Notes: generated by a model from the sequence alone, not told the origin. A stretch of 64,000 nt of DNA from Streptomyces polyasparticus (GCF_014493765.1 NZ_JACTVJ010000007.1:62001-126000), one strand, 5' to 3'. Counted from the stretch's first letter, positions 1 through 10,601 are shown. Made by a program: numbers and translations.

Positions 1-221
1 TACGCGGGCGAGTCCCACCAGGCCCGTGCCTCCTCGATGCCGGGGAACCCGATCATCACGACGTCCTCGTCCCACGTGCCTTCGAGCACCTCGTGCGGCG
101 TCACATGCACGAGAAAGCGCCCACCGTACGGCTCGAAGGTCCCGGGGATGCGCTCGATGTACTCGGCGATGTCGGGGTGCAGGCTTGCCTTGCGCAGACG
201 GGCTATGACGTACGCGGACAT
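1..221 (-). CDS. DUF1330-family protein, 3' end outside window
   Basis: About 73 codons of a reverse-strand gene starting at the ATG at 221 and running off the left edge. The visible part begins MSAYVIARLRKA and contains YGGRFLV followed by VLEGTW and an EEARAWWDSP stretch, the pattern of DUF1330 ferredoxin-fold (dimeric alpha-beta barrel) proteins. Family members are usually about 95 residues, so roughly three quarters is visible. Function within the family is generally unknown and nothing here narrows it. The gene is monocistronic as far as can be seen. Family call is fairly sure; role unknown. Confidence 0.75.
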   Translation of the reverse strand, partial: MSAYVIARLRKASLHPDIAEYIERIPGTFEPYGGRFLVHVTPHEVLEGTWDEDVVMIGFPGIEEARAWWDSPA

Positions 222-411
222 GGCGTCCTCCGGACTCGGGTGTCACCGACGGCTGGCTACGACTGGGTACGTCTCGATAGTCGCAGCGGCGGTACGGGGA
301 GTCGATGACCCGGCAGGTAAGGGCACTTGCCGCTTGCCGCCCGACAGGCAGACCCAGGGCGTCCCTTTTGTTGCCGGACCCGCGCCCCCGGCAAGATCCG
401 AAGGAGACGCG

Positions 412-627
412 CTAGCCGCGGCGGTGGTCGCGACGGGGCGGTGCGACGTCGAAGAAGGGGTCGGTGTAGCGGTAGGTCACCCGATCGTCGTGCGCCTGCT
501 GCCTAGCGGACTGCTCGATGAGGAGGCCGTCGGCGTTCTCCGTGCGCGAGCCGCGGCGCAGGACGACCACGATCAGACCGAGCGCGATCGCGCCCATGCC
601 GCCGAGCAGCAGACCGATCTCCAGCAC
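412..627 (-). CDS. small single-pass membrane protein
   Basis: A 71-residue protein starting at the GTG at 627, chosen because an AAAGGGGG ribosome binding site lies five bases upstream; the longer frame to 747 has no such site. It opens with a hydrophobic segment (IGLLLGGMGAIALGLIVVVL, residues about 4-23) followed by RR and a charged cytoplasmic-looking tail rich in Arg and Asp. I do not recognise a family. It stands alone between the DUF1330 gene and the tRNA-Arg gene. Probably real because of the site and TM segment, but function is unknown. Confidence 0.55.
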   Translation of the reverse strand: MLEIGLLLGGMGAIALGLIVVVLRRGSRTENADGLLIEQSARQQAHDDRVTYRYTDPFFDVAPPRRDHRRG

Positions 628-765
628 TTCATCCCCCTTTGCGCTGCTCAACCCCCGTGAGCCGGTCGAGGGGATATCCCCGGGCCGCACCTCGGCAAAA
701 CCAGCGCACCCGCAAGGGCCGCTCCCCGCAGGCACTGACTTCTTCACTCCTGAACGAGCAAAAGC

Positions 766-796
766 AGAAGGCCCGGGATGATCTCCCGGGCCTTCT
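766..796 (-). terminator. hairpin terminator after tRNA-Arg
   Basis: A 12-bp perfect stem (AGAAGGCCCGGG at 766-777 and its complement at 785-796) with a 7-nt loop, placed just downstream of the reverse-strand tRNA-Arg gene. Typical GC-rich actinobacterial terminator without a long U run. Confidence 0.75.
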
Positions 797-804
797 GTCG
801 ATGT

Positions 805-876
805 GCACTCGGCAGGATTCGAACCTGCAACCTTCTGATCCGTAGTCAGATGCTCTATCCGTTAAGCTACGAGTGC
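805..876 (-). tRNA. tRNA-Arg (anticodon ACG)
   Basis: A 72-nt cloverleaf read on the reverse strand. The acceptor arm GCACTCG (876-870) pairs with CGAGTGC at the other end. The anticodon stem TCTGA/TCAGA encloses loop CTACGGA, giving ACG, and the T-arm carries GGTTCGAATCC. CCA is not encoded. Confidence 0.95.
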
Positions 877-1014
877 TTGTTTTGTTGTCCCGCTTCGGTG
901 CTTTCGCCCCGCTCGCGGCGACAGGAAGAACATTACATGACTGCCGCCGCCATGTGAAATCCGTTTACCGCACCCCTTGCGAGCTGCGGAAACGTCGAGA
1001 TCCGCGCAGATGGC

Positions 1015-1527
1015 CTACACCCCGGTCACGCCGTCGATCCGCTCCCGGAGCAGGTCCGCATGGCCATTGTGGCGGGCGTACTCCTCGATCATGTGCACGT
1101 AGATCCAGCGGAGGCTGACGTCCTGCCCCATGAAGCGGCCCGTGTCCGTCAGCGGACGGCCGGCGCACAGCTCCCGCGCGCGGTCCGCCTCCGAGCGCCA
1201 GGTCGCCAGCGCCGCGGCCAGGGTCGCGTCCGGTGCGAGGTCGAAGCCGCCGTCGGGACCGTCCGGGTCCGCCTCGGGGTCGAAGATCGGCGGGGCCTGT
1301 TCGCCGGCGAAGACCCGCCGGAACCAGTTCCGCTCCACCTCGGCCATGTGCTGCACGAGCCCGGTGAGCGTGAACCCCGACGGCGGTACGGAAGCGGTCG
1401 CGGCCTGCGCGTCGTCGAGCCCCTCGCACTTCATCGCGAGCGTCGCGCGGTGGAACTCGAGCCAGCCCGCGAGGGTGGTGTGCTCATCGGCGTCGAAGGG
1501 CGGTAGGGGGCGCTCGATCTCGGTCAT
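1015..1527 (-). CDS. DinB/DUF664-type four-helix protein
   Basis: A 170-residue protein starting MTEIERPLPPF at 1527; an in-frame ATG at 1560 would add 11 residues but has no better context. It reads as a DinB-like bundle: GWLEFHRATLAMKCEGL near the N-terminus, a histidine in LVQHMAEVERNWF (about 70), and HMIEEYARHNGHADLLRERIDG at the end. The three conserved histidines (Q-H-M, H-M-I-E-E and A-R-H-N-G-H) fit the metal site of the DUF664/DinB_2 group, which includes thiol-dependent enzymes of the mycothiol world. No particular substrate can be proposed. It is single, between two tRNA genes. Confidence 0.8.
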   Translation of the reverse strand: MTEIERPLPPFDADEHTTLAGWLEFHRATLAMKCEGLDDAQAATASVPPSGFTLTGLVQHMAEVERNWFRRVFAGEQAPPIFDPEADPDGPDGGFDLAPDATLAAALATWRSEADRARELCAGRPLTDTGRFMGQDVSLRWIYVHMIEEYARHNGHADLLRERIDGVTGV

Positions 1528-1600
1528 CCGAAGATCGTGCCATCCGCCACTGACAATCACGCCGCCGCCGGCGACAGGCGCAGCAAGGGCGCAGAAACAC

Positions 1601-1639
1601 CTCAGGGAGCCCCCGTCATGACGACAAGGACTCCCTGAG
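1601..1639 (-). terminator. hairpin after tRNA-Ser(GCT)
   Basis: CTCAGGGAG (1601-1609) and CTCCCTGAG (1631-1639) form a perfect 9-bp stem around a 21-nt loop, directly downstream of the reverse-strand tRNA-Ser gene. Confidence 0.6.
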
Positions 1640-1647
1640 CGGAGTGC

Positions 1648-1737
1648 GGAGGCGGAGGGATTTGAACCCTCGATGGGATGTAAGTCCCAAACCGCATTAG
1701 CAGTGCGGCGCCATAGACCGGACTAGGCGACGCCTCC
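1648..1737 (-). tRNA. tRNA-Ser (anticodon GCT)
   Basis: A 90-nt tRNA with long variable arm on the reverse strand. GGAGGCG at its 5' end pairs with CGCCTCC at its 3' end. Anticodon stem CCGCA/TGCGG holds loop CTGCTAA, so the anticodon is GCT (reads AGC/AGU). The T-arm has GGTTCAAATCC. Confidence 0.95.
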
Positions 1738-1925
1738 AGCGCACCTGCGCGAGCGCGTGGTGCGTTGCAGATGATGACACAGCCGAGCGGGCTGTCACCA
1801 ATCGCCCCCCACGGTACTAGGCACGTGGGCGGCAGGGCAAAGCATTCCCGCGCGTGCGCAACGTCCGTGGTGCAAAGGCGTTGAACAGGGAGTCCGTCCC
1901 CTCCCCTGGCAGATACGGAAAACCC

Positions 1926-2414
1926 ATGCAGCTCAGCCGTCTCGCCGTCTCCGCCCTCGCGGCCCTCGCCGCGGTGGCCGTCGCGCCCACGGTCGCCCAC
2001 GCCGACGAACCGCCCGCGCACGCGCTGCCCGAGCCGCAGCCCGATGTGCTGACCATCACGTCGGGGGCCACCACGTCCGGGGCCGGATCGACGATGCCGT
2101 ACGAGACGTACGAACTCAGCTGTCTGCCCGACGGCAGCGGCGGCGGGGGACATCCGCAGGCCGACGAGGCCTGTGCGCGGCTCGACGCCCTCGCCGCCGA
2201 GGGCCGCGACCCCTTCGCGCCCGTGCCGGCCGACGCGATGTGCACGATGCAGTACGGCGGGCCCGAGACCGCCCGTATCACCGGGACCTGGCGCGGACAG
2301 CAGGTCACGGCGGACTTCGACCGGCGCAACGGGTGCGAGATCGGGCGCTGGAACCAGCTGGTGCCGGTGCTGCCCGAGGCCTCGCCCGACTCCGGCGGCC
2401 CGCGCGTCTGGTGA
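1926..2414 (+). CDS. secreted subtilisin-inhibitor-like protein (SSI family)
   Basis: A 162-residue precursor of the Streptomyces subtilisin inhibitor family, which blocks extracellular serine proteases by a standard, substrate-like mechanism. The first ~27 residues are a signal peptide ending in AHA. The mature part has YELSC, ADEACARLDAL, a reactive loop AMCTMQYGGP near residues 103-112 and a NGCEIGRWN tail. The four cysteines match the two SSI disulfides; by alignment to SSI (MCPMVY) the P1 residue is Met and P1' is Gln. The start ATG at 1926 is the first codon giving a proper signal peptide. Monocistronic, upstream of the large sensor gene. Confidence 0.92.
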   Translation: MQLSRLAVSALAALAAVAVAPTVAHADEPPAHALPEPQPDVLTITSGATTSGAGSTMPYETYELSCLPDGSGGGGHPQADEACARLDALAAEGRDPFAPVPADAMCTMQYGGPETARITGTWRGQQVTADFDRRNGCEIGRWNQLVPVLPEASPDSGGPRVW

Positions 2415-2589
2415 CCGGTGACCGCACGCGGTCACACCACCTCCGTGCCCCCTTCCTGGGATCTCCCTCTCATCCGGCGTCCCCAGCGCAACGGCTGCCC
2501 GTAGACTCCCTTGAGTGACATGCCACGGGCCGGGGGGCAATCCGGGTCCGGGGGCACGCAAGGTGCGGTAACAGGGAGGACCCGTCGTC

Positions 2590-5500
2590 GTGAGCAGCAG
2601 GCCATCCCGAGGCGCTGCTCGCCTCGCAGCCATACTCGACGCCCTGCCCGATGCGCTGCTACTCGTCAACGCCAACGGCACGGTGGTCAACGCCAACACC
2701 ATCGCGCTCGACACGTTCGAGGCGCCGGGTACGGCACTTGTGGGGCGGGGGCTGCTCGACCTCCTGCCCGCATTCGACTCGCGGCTGATCCCGGGTTCGA
2801 TGCGCCGGCCCGACGCGGCCGACGAGCTCGGGCGGACCAAGCCGAAGCGGATGACCGCGCGGCGGACCGACGGCAGTGAGCTGCCCGTCGAGGTGACCAG
2901 CGCGAATCTGGACGGACGTCAGGCGTACGAGAGCCAGGGCCAGGGTGCCTGGGGCGACGAGCTGTTGATGCTCGTCGTACGGGATCTGTCCGGGACGGTC
3001 GACACCGAGGCCGAGCTGGCGCGTTCGCAGCGGCAGACGGAAATGATCCTGCGGGCCGCCGCGGAAGGCGTGGTCGGCACGGACACGGAGGGGCGGGTCG
3101 TTCTCGTCAATCCGGCCGCGGCGCAGATCCTCGGCTACCGGGCGAGCGATCTCGGCGGCAAGGAGCTGCACGCGCTGGTGCAGCACTCGCGCCCGGACGG
3201 TGAGCCCTTCCCGTACGAGGAGAGCCCGCTCGCCGACACCCTGCGTTCCGGCCGCAAGCACCGCGTGCGCGGGCAGGTCCTGTGGGCGAAGGACGGCAAG
3301 CCGGTCGCCGTGGATCTGACCACCGCTCCCGTACGGGACGGGGATCAGCTGGTCGGTGCGGTGCTCGCGTTCACCGACCGGCGGGCCTATGACGCGCTGC
3401 AGGCGCAGCTCGACGAGCAGCGGGTCGAGGCGCAGGAGAAGTTCGAGGCGTTCGAGGCGAGCGAGCGCGAGCGGTACGCCGAGCTGGAGTCGCGGGCGCG
3501 CGAGCGCTACGCGGATCTGCAGGAGCGGGAAGCCGCGCGCTACGAGCAGCTCGCCGAACGGGAGCGGGAGCGCTACGAGGCGCTCGCCTCGCGCCATGCC
3601 CAGCTGCTCGCCGTGCTCGGGGAGTCGCTGCGCGGACCCCTTGAGCATCTGCGCGGTGAGCTCGGCACGCTCGCCGCCGACCCGGCCGGCCAGCTGTGGC
3701 CCGAGGCGAACCAGATCCTGCACCACCTGGCCGCCGGCTACACGCGGATGACGACGCTCGTCGACAACGTCCTGAATTACCAGCTGCTCGACGACGGTTC
3801 GCACTCGCTGCACAAGGTGCCCGCGCTGCTCGACCGCGTGGTGACCGCCGGTGTCGAGGGTGCGGTGGATCTGATCGGGCCAGGCCGTGCCCAGTTCGCG
3901 GTGCACGCGCCGCCGATCGAGGCCGAGGTGGACGCCGGGCGGCTCGCCACGGCGCTCGCGCATCTGATCGCGGACGTGGCCGGGATCGACTCGACGGGCA
4001 ATGCGCGGGCCGCGGATCCGTCGGCCGGTTATGTGGACTCCACGATCGTGGTGGCCGCCGCGCAGCGCGGTGATGTCGTACGGATCGAGGTCCGCGGGCC
4101 GTACGCGGGCGGCGATCCCGTGCACGCGCCGCTGGTGGCGGGCATCGTGCGGGCGCACGGCGGTGTGCTGCAGACGCATGAGGTGCCGGGGATGGGCGGC
4201 AGCGCTTTCGTCCTGGAAGTGCCGATCGGGTCGGGCGCGGGGACCGTCGAGGCGGTGCCCGCGGGCAGCGAATTGGCGCTGCCCGAGCAGGCCCCGGGTG
4301 CGGATACGGGCGCGGGTGCCACGGCGGACCCGGGCACGTCCGGGTCCGGTGGGCGGCGGCGTGCGCGGCGGTCGTCCGTGGATTCCTTCCTCGACAACGG
4401 GCTCACGGGCAACGGGCATACGGACAGCGGGCATGCGGACAGCGGGCTCACCGGGCCTTCGGGCCGCCCTTCGGACGGCCCGGGCGTCACTGAGCCGGCG
4501 TCCGCGCCGACCGGCCGGCGGCGCCGGCGTGCCGCCGCGGCGGAGGCGGCCGAGGCCGAGCGGGTGCCCGCGCAGAATTCCGCGGACTCGGACGGCGGCG
4601 GGATCGCGCTGCCCGGCGGTGCCCCCGTTGCCGTGTCCGAAGGGGCCGGGATCTCCGTGTCCGGTGGCGGTGGAGGTACCGGGCGCCGACGTCGTACGGG
4701 CAACCCGTCCGGCAGCGGCGAGGACAGGAGCGCGGCCGGAGCCCAGCAGGGCGCGGCGGCGGTCGGCGCGGCCGAGGTTCCACAGGGCTCCGTGGTGACC
4801 GCGGCCGAGCATGCCGCAGGGGCGCCCGCGGGCGCCCCTGGTCTCGGCGCCACCGTGCCGCCGCAGGGCATGCCCGCGGGCGAGAACGCGGCGCCGACGG
4901 GCCGAAGGGCGCGGCGCGAGGCGGCCGTTGCCGCTCTGCCGCCGGCCGGTACGGGGGACGGCGAGGCGCCCGTCGAGGCACGGCCGACCGGGCGGCGCCG
5001 CAGGGCGCTGGCCGCGGCCGCCGAACGGGCCGCGGCGGAGGAGGCGGGCACCGGACGTACGGCGTTCGCGCTGCCGCCCGCCGAGGCGGACCGGGCGCCG
5101 GGCGCGACGGGCGAGGCGACCGTGCTCGACGAGACCGCGCCCGCGCATCCCTACGACAACGCGGGTGCGCATCCGCACGACGACCTCGGCGCGCAGTCGC
5201 ACGACGCGATGTACGCGAGCGGCCTGGCGATGCCGGCGGCCGGGCACACGCCCGCGCAGCCGCATCCGGTGGATGCGCCCAGTGGGCGGCGCCGGGCGCG
5301 TCCGGCCGCGGAACCCCTGCCCGTACCGGAGCAGACGTCCCCGGCTGCCGGGACCGTCCCCGCGACAGAAGCCGTCTCCGCGCAGACGCCGGTCCCTGGC
5401 ACGGAAGCTGTGCCCGGGCAGACGCCGATGCCCGTGACGGAAGCTCTGCCCGGGCAGACGCCGCTCCCCGCACCGGACGCTGCACCTGGGCAGGCACCGA

Positions 5501-7092
5501 TCCCCGTGACGGGAGCCGTCGCCGAGCAGTCGTCGATGCCCGCACCGGAGGCCGCCGCCGAGCAGGCGGCGGCGCCCGTGGCGGACGGGGACTCCGGGCC
5601 CCGACCGACCGCACCCCTGCCGCCCGAGCAGCACCACCCCGGTGACGCACCGCAGCCCGCCGGGAGCACCGGCCACGCGCTGCAGGCGCCGGGCGAGCCG
5701 GCCGGCCCGCGCAGCGCGCAGCCGCTGCCGGCCGAGACGGCCGCGGACAGCAACTCCTCGCAGGGGCGCGGCTTCAGCGTGCGCACGCTCGGGCAGGGTG
5801 TGCCGTTCGCGCAGCACTTCGCCGAGCAGCAGCGTCTGCCCGGGCTGCCGCCGCTGCCGTCCGCGCGCTCGGGGCAGAGCCTCGGCGGGCAGGCGCCGGC
5901 CGGATCCGGGCGGCGGCGCAAGCTGGGTACGCCGCCGGACCCGCGCAACACCGAGCGGAACGCGGAACAGAGCGCAGGGCGGGGCACGGGCACCGAGGCC
6001 CGGACGGATACGGGCACCACCGCGGGTGCGCAGGCGCATCCGCAGGCAGGTACGCCGCCGCGCACGGACCCGTCCGTACCGGATCCCCGGAGTGCGGCCG
6101 AGGCCGCGCCGCCGTCATCGCCGCAGCACCCGGACGCTTCCGTGGTGGCGGCTCAGACCCCCGCGGTGCAGCCGCCTTCTGCCGCCTCCCAGCCCCTCTC
6201 CGTATCGCAGCCCCTGCCGCCCGCGCAGCCGGACCGCAGCGAGGGCCGGGGCCGCGCCTACGCGATAGACGCACCCGCCGACGGCGCCGAGGGCCCGCAG
6301 GCGCTCGACGGTCCCGGCGGTGCGGTCGAGGTGGCGAACCGGCCGCAACCGCTGCCGGTGGACGACGAGTTGCCCCCGGAGCCGCTGGACAACCCGCGCC
6401 GGCTCCTGGTGTGGCCCGCGCCCGATGTCTCCACGCAGCAGGCGCTGAGCGACCGGGGCTACCGGCCCGTGATCGTGCACTCGCGCGAGGAGGTGGACGC
6501 GCAGATCGCGGCGTTCCCCGCCGCGCTGTTCGTCGACCCGCTGACCGGGCCGATCACGCGGACCGCGCTGCAGGCGCTGCGTCAGGCGGCGGTCGCGGCC
6601 GAGGTGCCGGTCCTGGTGACGGCCGGGCTCGGCCAGGCCTCGCGTGAGGCGGCCTACGGCGCCGATCCCGCCGTACTGCTCAAGGCACTTGCTCCGCGGG
6701 ACAGCGAGCAGCATCCGCCGCGGGTGCTGCTCATCGAGGAGCACGAGGAGATCGCCCTCGCGCTGACGGCCTCGCTCGAACGGCGCGGCATGCAGGTGGC
6801 GCGGGCCGCTTCGGATGCCGACGCGGTGACGCTCGCGACGCAGATGCGGCCGAACCTCGTGGTGATGGACCTCATGCAGGTACGTCGCCGGCGCGCCGGG
6901 ATCGTCGACTGGCTGCGGGCGAACGGGCAGCTCAACCGCACGCCGCTGGTGGTCTACACGGCGGCCGTGGACCAGTCGGATCTGCCGAAGCTGGCATCGG
7001 GGGAGACGGTGCTCTTCCTGGCGGAGCGGTCGACGAGCGTCGAGGTGCAGACGCGGATCGTGGATCTGCTCGCCAAGATCGGCACCAACTAG
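2590..7092 (+). CDS. 1500-aa PAS / degenerate histidine kinase / receiver protein
   Basis: Starts at GTG 2590, nine bases after GGGAGGA. Two PAS regions (about residues 10-115 and 150-265) are followed by a charged coiled coil (about 280-340) with repeated ERERYAEL-like units. A histidine-kinase-like region follows (about 340-545), but the phospho-acceptor motif reads GESLRGPLEHL, with Glu where the His should be, and the ATPase N-box reads LAHLIADVAG without the Asn. A ~700-residue Pro/Ala/Gly-rich linker carries seven short GRRRR-type basic motifs. The C-terminus holds two receiver-like domains (about 1265-1500); the second keeps VVMDLM (acceptor Asp) and YTAA but has EEHEE for the acidic pair and no obvious conserved Lys. 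No membrane segment is visible. It looks like a cytoplasmic signal-integrating scaffold rather than an active kinase. Confidence 0.85.
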   Translation: MSSRPSRGAARLAAILDALPDALLLVNANGTVVNANTIALDTFEAPGTALVGRGLLDLLPAFDSRLIPGSMRRPDAADELGRTKPKRMTARRTDGSELPVEVTSANLDGRQAYESQGQGAWGDELLMLVVRDLSGTVDTEAELARSQRQTEMILRAAAEGVVGTDTEGRVVLVNPAAAQILGYRASDLGGKELHALVQHSRPDGEPFPYEESPLADTLRSGRKHRVRGQVLWAKDGKPVAVDLTTAPVRDGDQLVGAVLAFTDRRAYDALQAQLDEQRVEAQEKFEAFEASERERYAELESRARERYADLQEREAARYEQLAERERERYEALASRHAQLLAVLGESLRGPLEHLRGELGTLAADPAGQLWPEANQILHHLAAGYTRMTTLVDNVLNYQLLDDGSHSLHKVPALLDRVVTAGVEGAVDLIGPGRAQFAVHAPPIEAEVDAGRLATALAHLIADVAGIDSTGNARAADPSAGYVDSTIVVAAAQRGDVVRIEVRGPYAGGDPVHAPLVAGIVRAHGGVLQTHEVPGMGGSAFVLEVPIGSGAGTVEAVPAGSELALPEQAPGADTGAGATADPGTSGSGGRRRARRSSVDSFLDNGLTGNGHTDSGHADSGLTGPSGRPSDGPGVTEPASAPTGRRRRRAAAAEAAEAERVPAQNSADSDGGGIALPGGAPVAVSEGAGISVSGGGGGTGRRRRTGNPSGSGEDRSAAGAQQGAAAVGAAEVPQGSVVTAAEHAAGAPAGAPGLGATVPPQGMPAGENAAPTGRRARREAAVAALPPAGTGDGEAPVEARPTGRRRRALAAAAERAAAEEAGTGRTAFALPPAEADRAPGATGEATVLDETAPAHPYDNAGAHPHDDLGAQSHDAMYASGLAMPAAGHTPAQPHPVDAPSGRRRARPAAEPLPVPEQTSPAAGTVPATEAVSAQTPVPGTEAVPGQTPMPVTEALPGQTPLPAPDAAPGQAPIPVTGAVAEQSSMPAPEAAAEQAAAPVADGDSGPRPTAPLPPEQHHPGDAPQPAGSTGHALQAPGEPAGPRSAQPLPAETAADSNSSQGRGFSVRTLGQGVPFAQHFAEQQRLPGLPPLPSARSGQSLGGQAPAGSGRRRKLGTPPDPRNTERNAEQSAGRGTGTEARTDTGTTAGAQAHPQAGTPPRTDPSVPDPRSAAEAAPPSSPQHPDASVVAAQTPAVQPPSAASQPLSVSQPLPPAQPDRSEGRGRAYAIDAPADGAEGPQALDGPGGAVEVANRPQPLPVDDELPPEPLDNPRRLLVWPAPDVSTQQALSDRGYRPVIVHSREEVDAQIAAFPAALFVDPLTGPITRTALQALRQAAVAAEVPVLVTAGLGQASREAAYGADPAVLLKALAPRDSEQHPPRVLLIEEHEEIALALTASLERRGMQVARAASDADAVTLATQMRPNLVVMDLMQVRRRRAGIVDWLRANGQLNRTPLVVYTAAVDQSDLPKLASGETVLFLAERSTSVEVQTRIVDLLAKIGTN

Positions 7093-7108
7093 CCGTACGT
7101 ACAACGCA

Positions 7109-7156
7109 GTCGGGCCCGGGTCGCACGCGATGTTTCACGTGAAACCCGGGCCCGAC
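7109..7156. terminator. bidirectional terminator between convergent genes
   Basis: A 13-bp perfect stem (GTCGGGCCCGGGT at 7109-7121; complement at 7144-7156) between the ends of the sensor gene and the reverse-strand ligase gene. Its loop side contains the parS-type palindrome described separately. Confidence 0.8.
7132..7145. promoter_or_regulatory. parS: parS-type ParB binding site
   Basis: GTTTCACGTGAAAC, a perfect 14-bp palindrome identical to the ParB site consensus known in Streptomyces and other bacteria. It sits in the intergenic gap, overlapping the distal arm of the terminator. In Streptomyces such sites cluster around oriC, so this suggests (not proves) that the window lies in the chromosome core. 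Confidence 0.85.
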
Positions 7157-7171
7157 GCCGCGTAACGGGAG

Positions 7172-8824
<1,653 letters not shown>

Positions 8825-8882
8825 AGCAATCCCTCCCGGTGGGCGCCGTCGCCACATCGCGACGAGTGGGATGATTCTGCGC

Positions 8883-8900
8883 ACGTACCGCGTGGTATGT
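8883..8900. promoter_or_regulatory. ACRTACC-N4-GGTATGT operator-like inverted repeat (phage copy)
   Basis: ACGTACC (8883-8889) and GGTATGT (8894-8900) flank 4 bases, upstream of the ligase GTG. The same symmetry (CATACC-N4-GGTATG) stands at 48648-48663 upstream of the orphaned host 5' end. Conservation in both copies suggests a regulator site, perhaps TetR-family as common for beta-oxidation genes; the regulator is not in the window. Confidence 0.5.
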
Positions 8901-8902
8901 CA

Positions 8903-10564
8903 CTACCTCTCGGTAGCTTCGATCCTCGTGGTTGGTTGCGGGGCCGGCCACGGGTCGGGCTCCCACACGGGGTGAATGGCTATTTCGTGGTTCTCGTTCC
9001 CGGCGCCGTGCCGGGTGATGGCCACTCTTCGGATGAGCTTGCGCAGCATCATGTTCCGCCCGCGGGTGTCGAGGGTGTCCCACTCCTCGACTGTGCCGAT
9101 CACCAGCGGTATGAACTCGGCGCGGTCTGGCAGGGGCTCGGTCTCGGGGATGCTGTCGAGTAGTGCCTGTGCCTCTCTGCGCTTTTCGCGGATGAGGTCT
9201 GCGGCCTCTTCGTACTCGCCTGGCCCGAAGTCGTCCGGGTTGGCCGCGTGCTCGGCGCGGAGTCGTGCGAGTGCCGTGCGCTGCTTGTCGATCTCGGCCT
9301 GTGTGCGGGCGCGGGCGGCGATGTTTGCGGCTTGCTCGGCGGCGAGGTCGCGTTCGGGGCCGTGGTGTGCGGTCGAGGGTGCTGCGTCGATGCCTTCGGC
9401 GGCCACGCGTGTGAGCCAGCGGAAGACCTCGTTTTCCACTTCGGTGCGGTGGATGAGGATGCCGTCGCATGCGGTGGCGCCTGCTTTGGCGCGCAGGCTG
9501 CATCGGTAGGCGAATCCTGGCTCGTTGCGTCCGTTGCGTCGGGCGGCGTTGAGTGCGGTTCCGAGTTTGCAGCCGGAGCATTTGACCAGGCTGGTCAGTT
9601 CGTAGATGCCGGTCCGGGAGCGTGGGACGGTTTCTCGGACTTCCTTGCGGCGCTGTAGGTAGGCCTGCCACAGGTCGAAGTCGATCAGTTCCTCTTGCGC
9701 GCCTTGGATGTAGATGCGGTTGCGGCAGTGGCCGTCGGTCTTGCGGCAGCGGCATTCGGGGTTGTGGACGCGGAGCAGGCCGGCGGCAAAGCCGCTGTCC
9801 ATGTAGCGGCTGAGGGTTTCGGTGTGCCACAGGCGGCCCTGTGTGGTGCGGTGTCCGGCGCGGTTGAGTTTGCCGCACAGGATGCTGAAGCCGTCGCCGG
9901 CGACGTAGTCGCGGTAGAGGTCGGCGACGACGGGGCCGAGGTCGGGGTCGGCTTCGTATCGCTCCTTTTGGAGCGTGCCCGTTGCGGGGTCGTAGCGGCG
10001 GTGCCAGATGTACCCGAAGCGTCGGCGACCGTGGGCGGGCAACTGGAGTTTGTAGCGGCGGTGGTCGTGGGTCTCGCGCCACTGCTCGCCGGCGCGGTCG
10101 CTTTCGAAGGCGCCGAATTCGAGGATCATCCCGCGTTGGAACCGGCCGATGGCGGTCGAGGCGTCGACGGGTTCGGTCGCGGACTCCAGTTCGCCGCCAG
10201 CCTGTTGCAGCCTGGCGAGGTTCATCGCGTTGCCGGTGCGGTCGCGGCCGAAGCGTGAGTAGCGCCAGACGGCTACGCCTCGGGCTTGGCCCGCCTCGAC
10301 GCTCTCGATGCATTTCATGATCTTGCGTTTGAAGTGGCGCCCGGATACGTCGAGGTCTTCGACCCATGCGACGATGCGGCGCCCTGTGCGCTTGGCCCAT
10401 TGGGCGATTGCGTCCCGTTGCAGCTCGGGGCTGATCTTCTCTTCTTTCCAGGTGGATACCCGGATGTACCCGATGAAGGGTTCGAGGTCGCCCGCGTCCG
10501 AAGCGTCGATGTCGAGGCCTTCGAACGCGGACTCGTCGAGCCCCTTTCTGATCTCTCGTGGCAT
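8903..10564 (-). CDS. int: large serine integrase
   Basis: A 553-residue large serine recombinase that would insert and, with a directionality factor, excise the prophage. The N-terminal resolvase domain has YIRVST with the nucleophile Ser37, and VWRYSRFGRDR (about 99-109) with the active-site arginines. The recombinase domain includes RRFGYIW. A zinc ribbon uses Cys329, Cys332, Cys355 and Cys366. A long coiled-coil (about 405-470, AEQAANIAARARTQAEI onward) lies in the C-terminal part, as in phiC31-type integrases. The 3' end faces attL, about 285 bp away. A directionality factor is not identifiable; the small early proteins are candidates. Confidence 0.95.
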   Translation of the reverse strand: MPREIRKGLDESAFEGLDIDASDAGDLEPFIGYIRVSTWKEEKISPELQRDAIAQWAKRTGRRIVAWVEDLDVSGRHFKRKIMKCIESVEAGQARGVAVWRYSRFGRDRTGNAMNLARLQQAGGELESATEPVDASTAIGRFQRGMILEFGAFESDRAGEQWRETHDHRRYKLQLPAHGRRRFGYIWHRRYDPATGTLQKERYEADPDLGPVVADLYRDYVAGDGFSILCGKLNRAGHRTTQGRLWHTETLSRYMDSGFAAGLLRVHNPECRCRKTDGHCRNRIYIQGAQEELIDFDLWQAYLQRRKEVRETVPRSRTGIYELTSLVKCSGCKLGTALNAARRNGRNEPGFAYRCSLRAKAGATACDGILIHRTEVENEVFRWLTRVAAEGIDAAPSTAHHGPERDLAAEQAANIAARARTQAEIDKQRTALARLRAEHAANPDDFGPGEYEEAADLIREKRREAQALLDSIPETEPLPDRAEFIPLVIGTVEEWDTLDTRGRNMMLRKLIRRVAITRHGAGNENHEIAIHPVWEPDPWPAPQPTTRIEATER

Positions 10565-10601
10565 GTGCCCCCCCTTGGTCAGGGGAGCGACGGCCTGTCC
10601 G

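Noticed and set aside
1602-2840. 412-codon reverse frame
   Set aside because: Covers tRNA-Ser and the protease inhibitor gene in antisense; not coding.
2659-6039. 1126-codon open frame on the reverse strand
   Set aside because: It mirrors the codon-3 GC bias of the forward sensor gene, is Arg-rich and lacks domains or a ribosome site; an antisense shadow.
8893-8905. 13-bp match TGGTATGTCACTA (also 48657-48669) as the att core
   Set aside because: It lies in the shared upstream region of the duplicated ligase start and is part of the operator-like repeat. The 12-bp core at 8607/48377 coincides with the coding-to-phage transition and yields a symmetric attP; this one does not.
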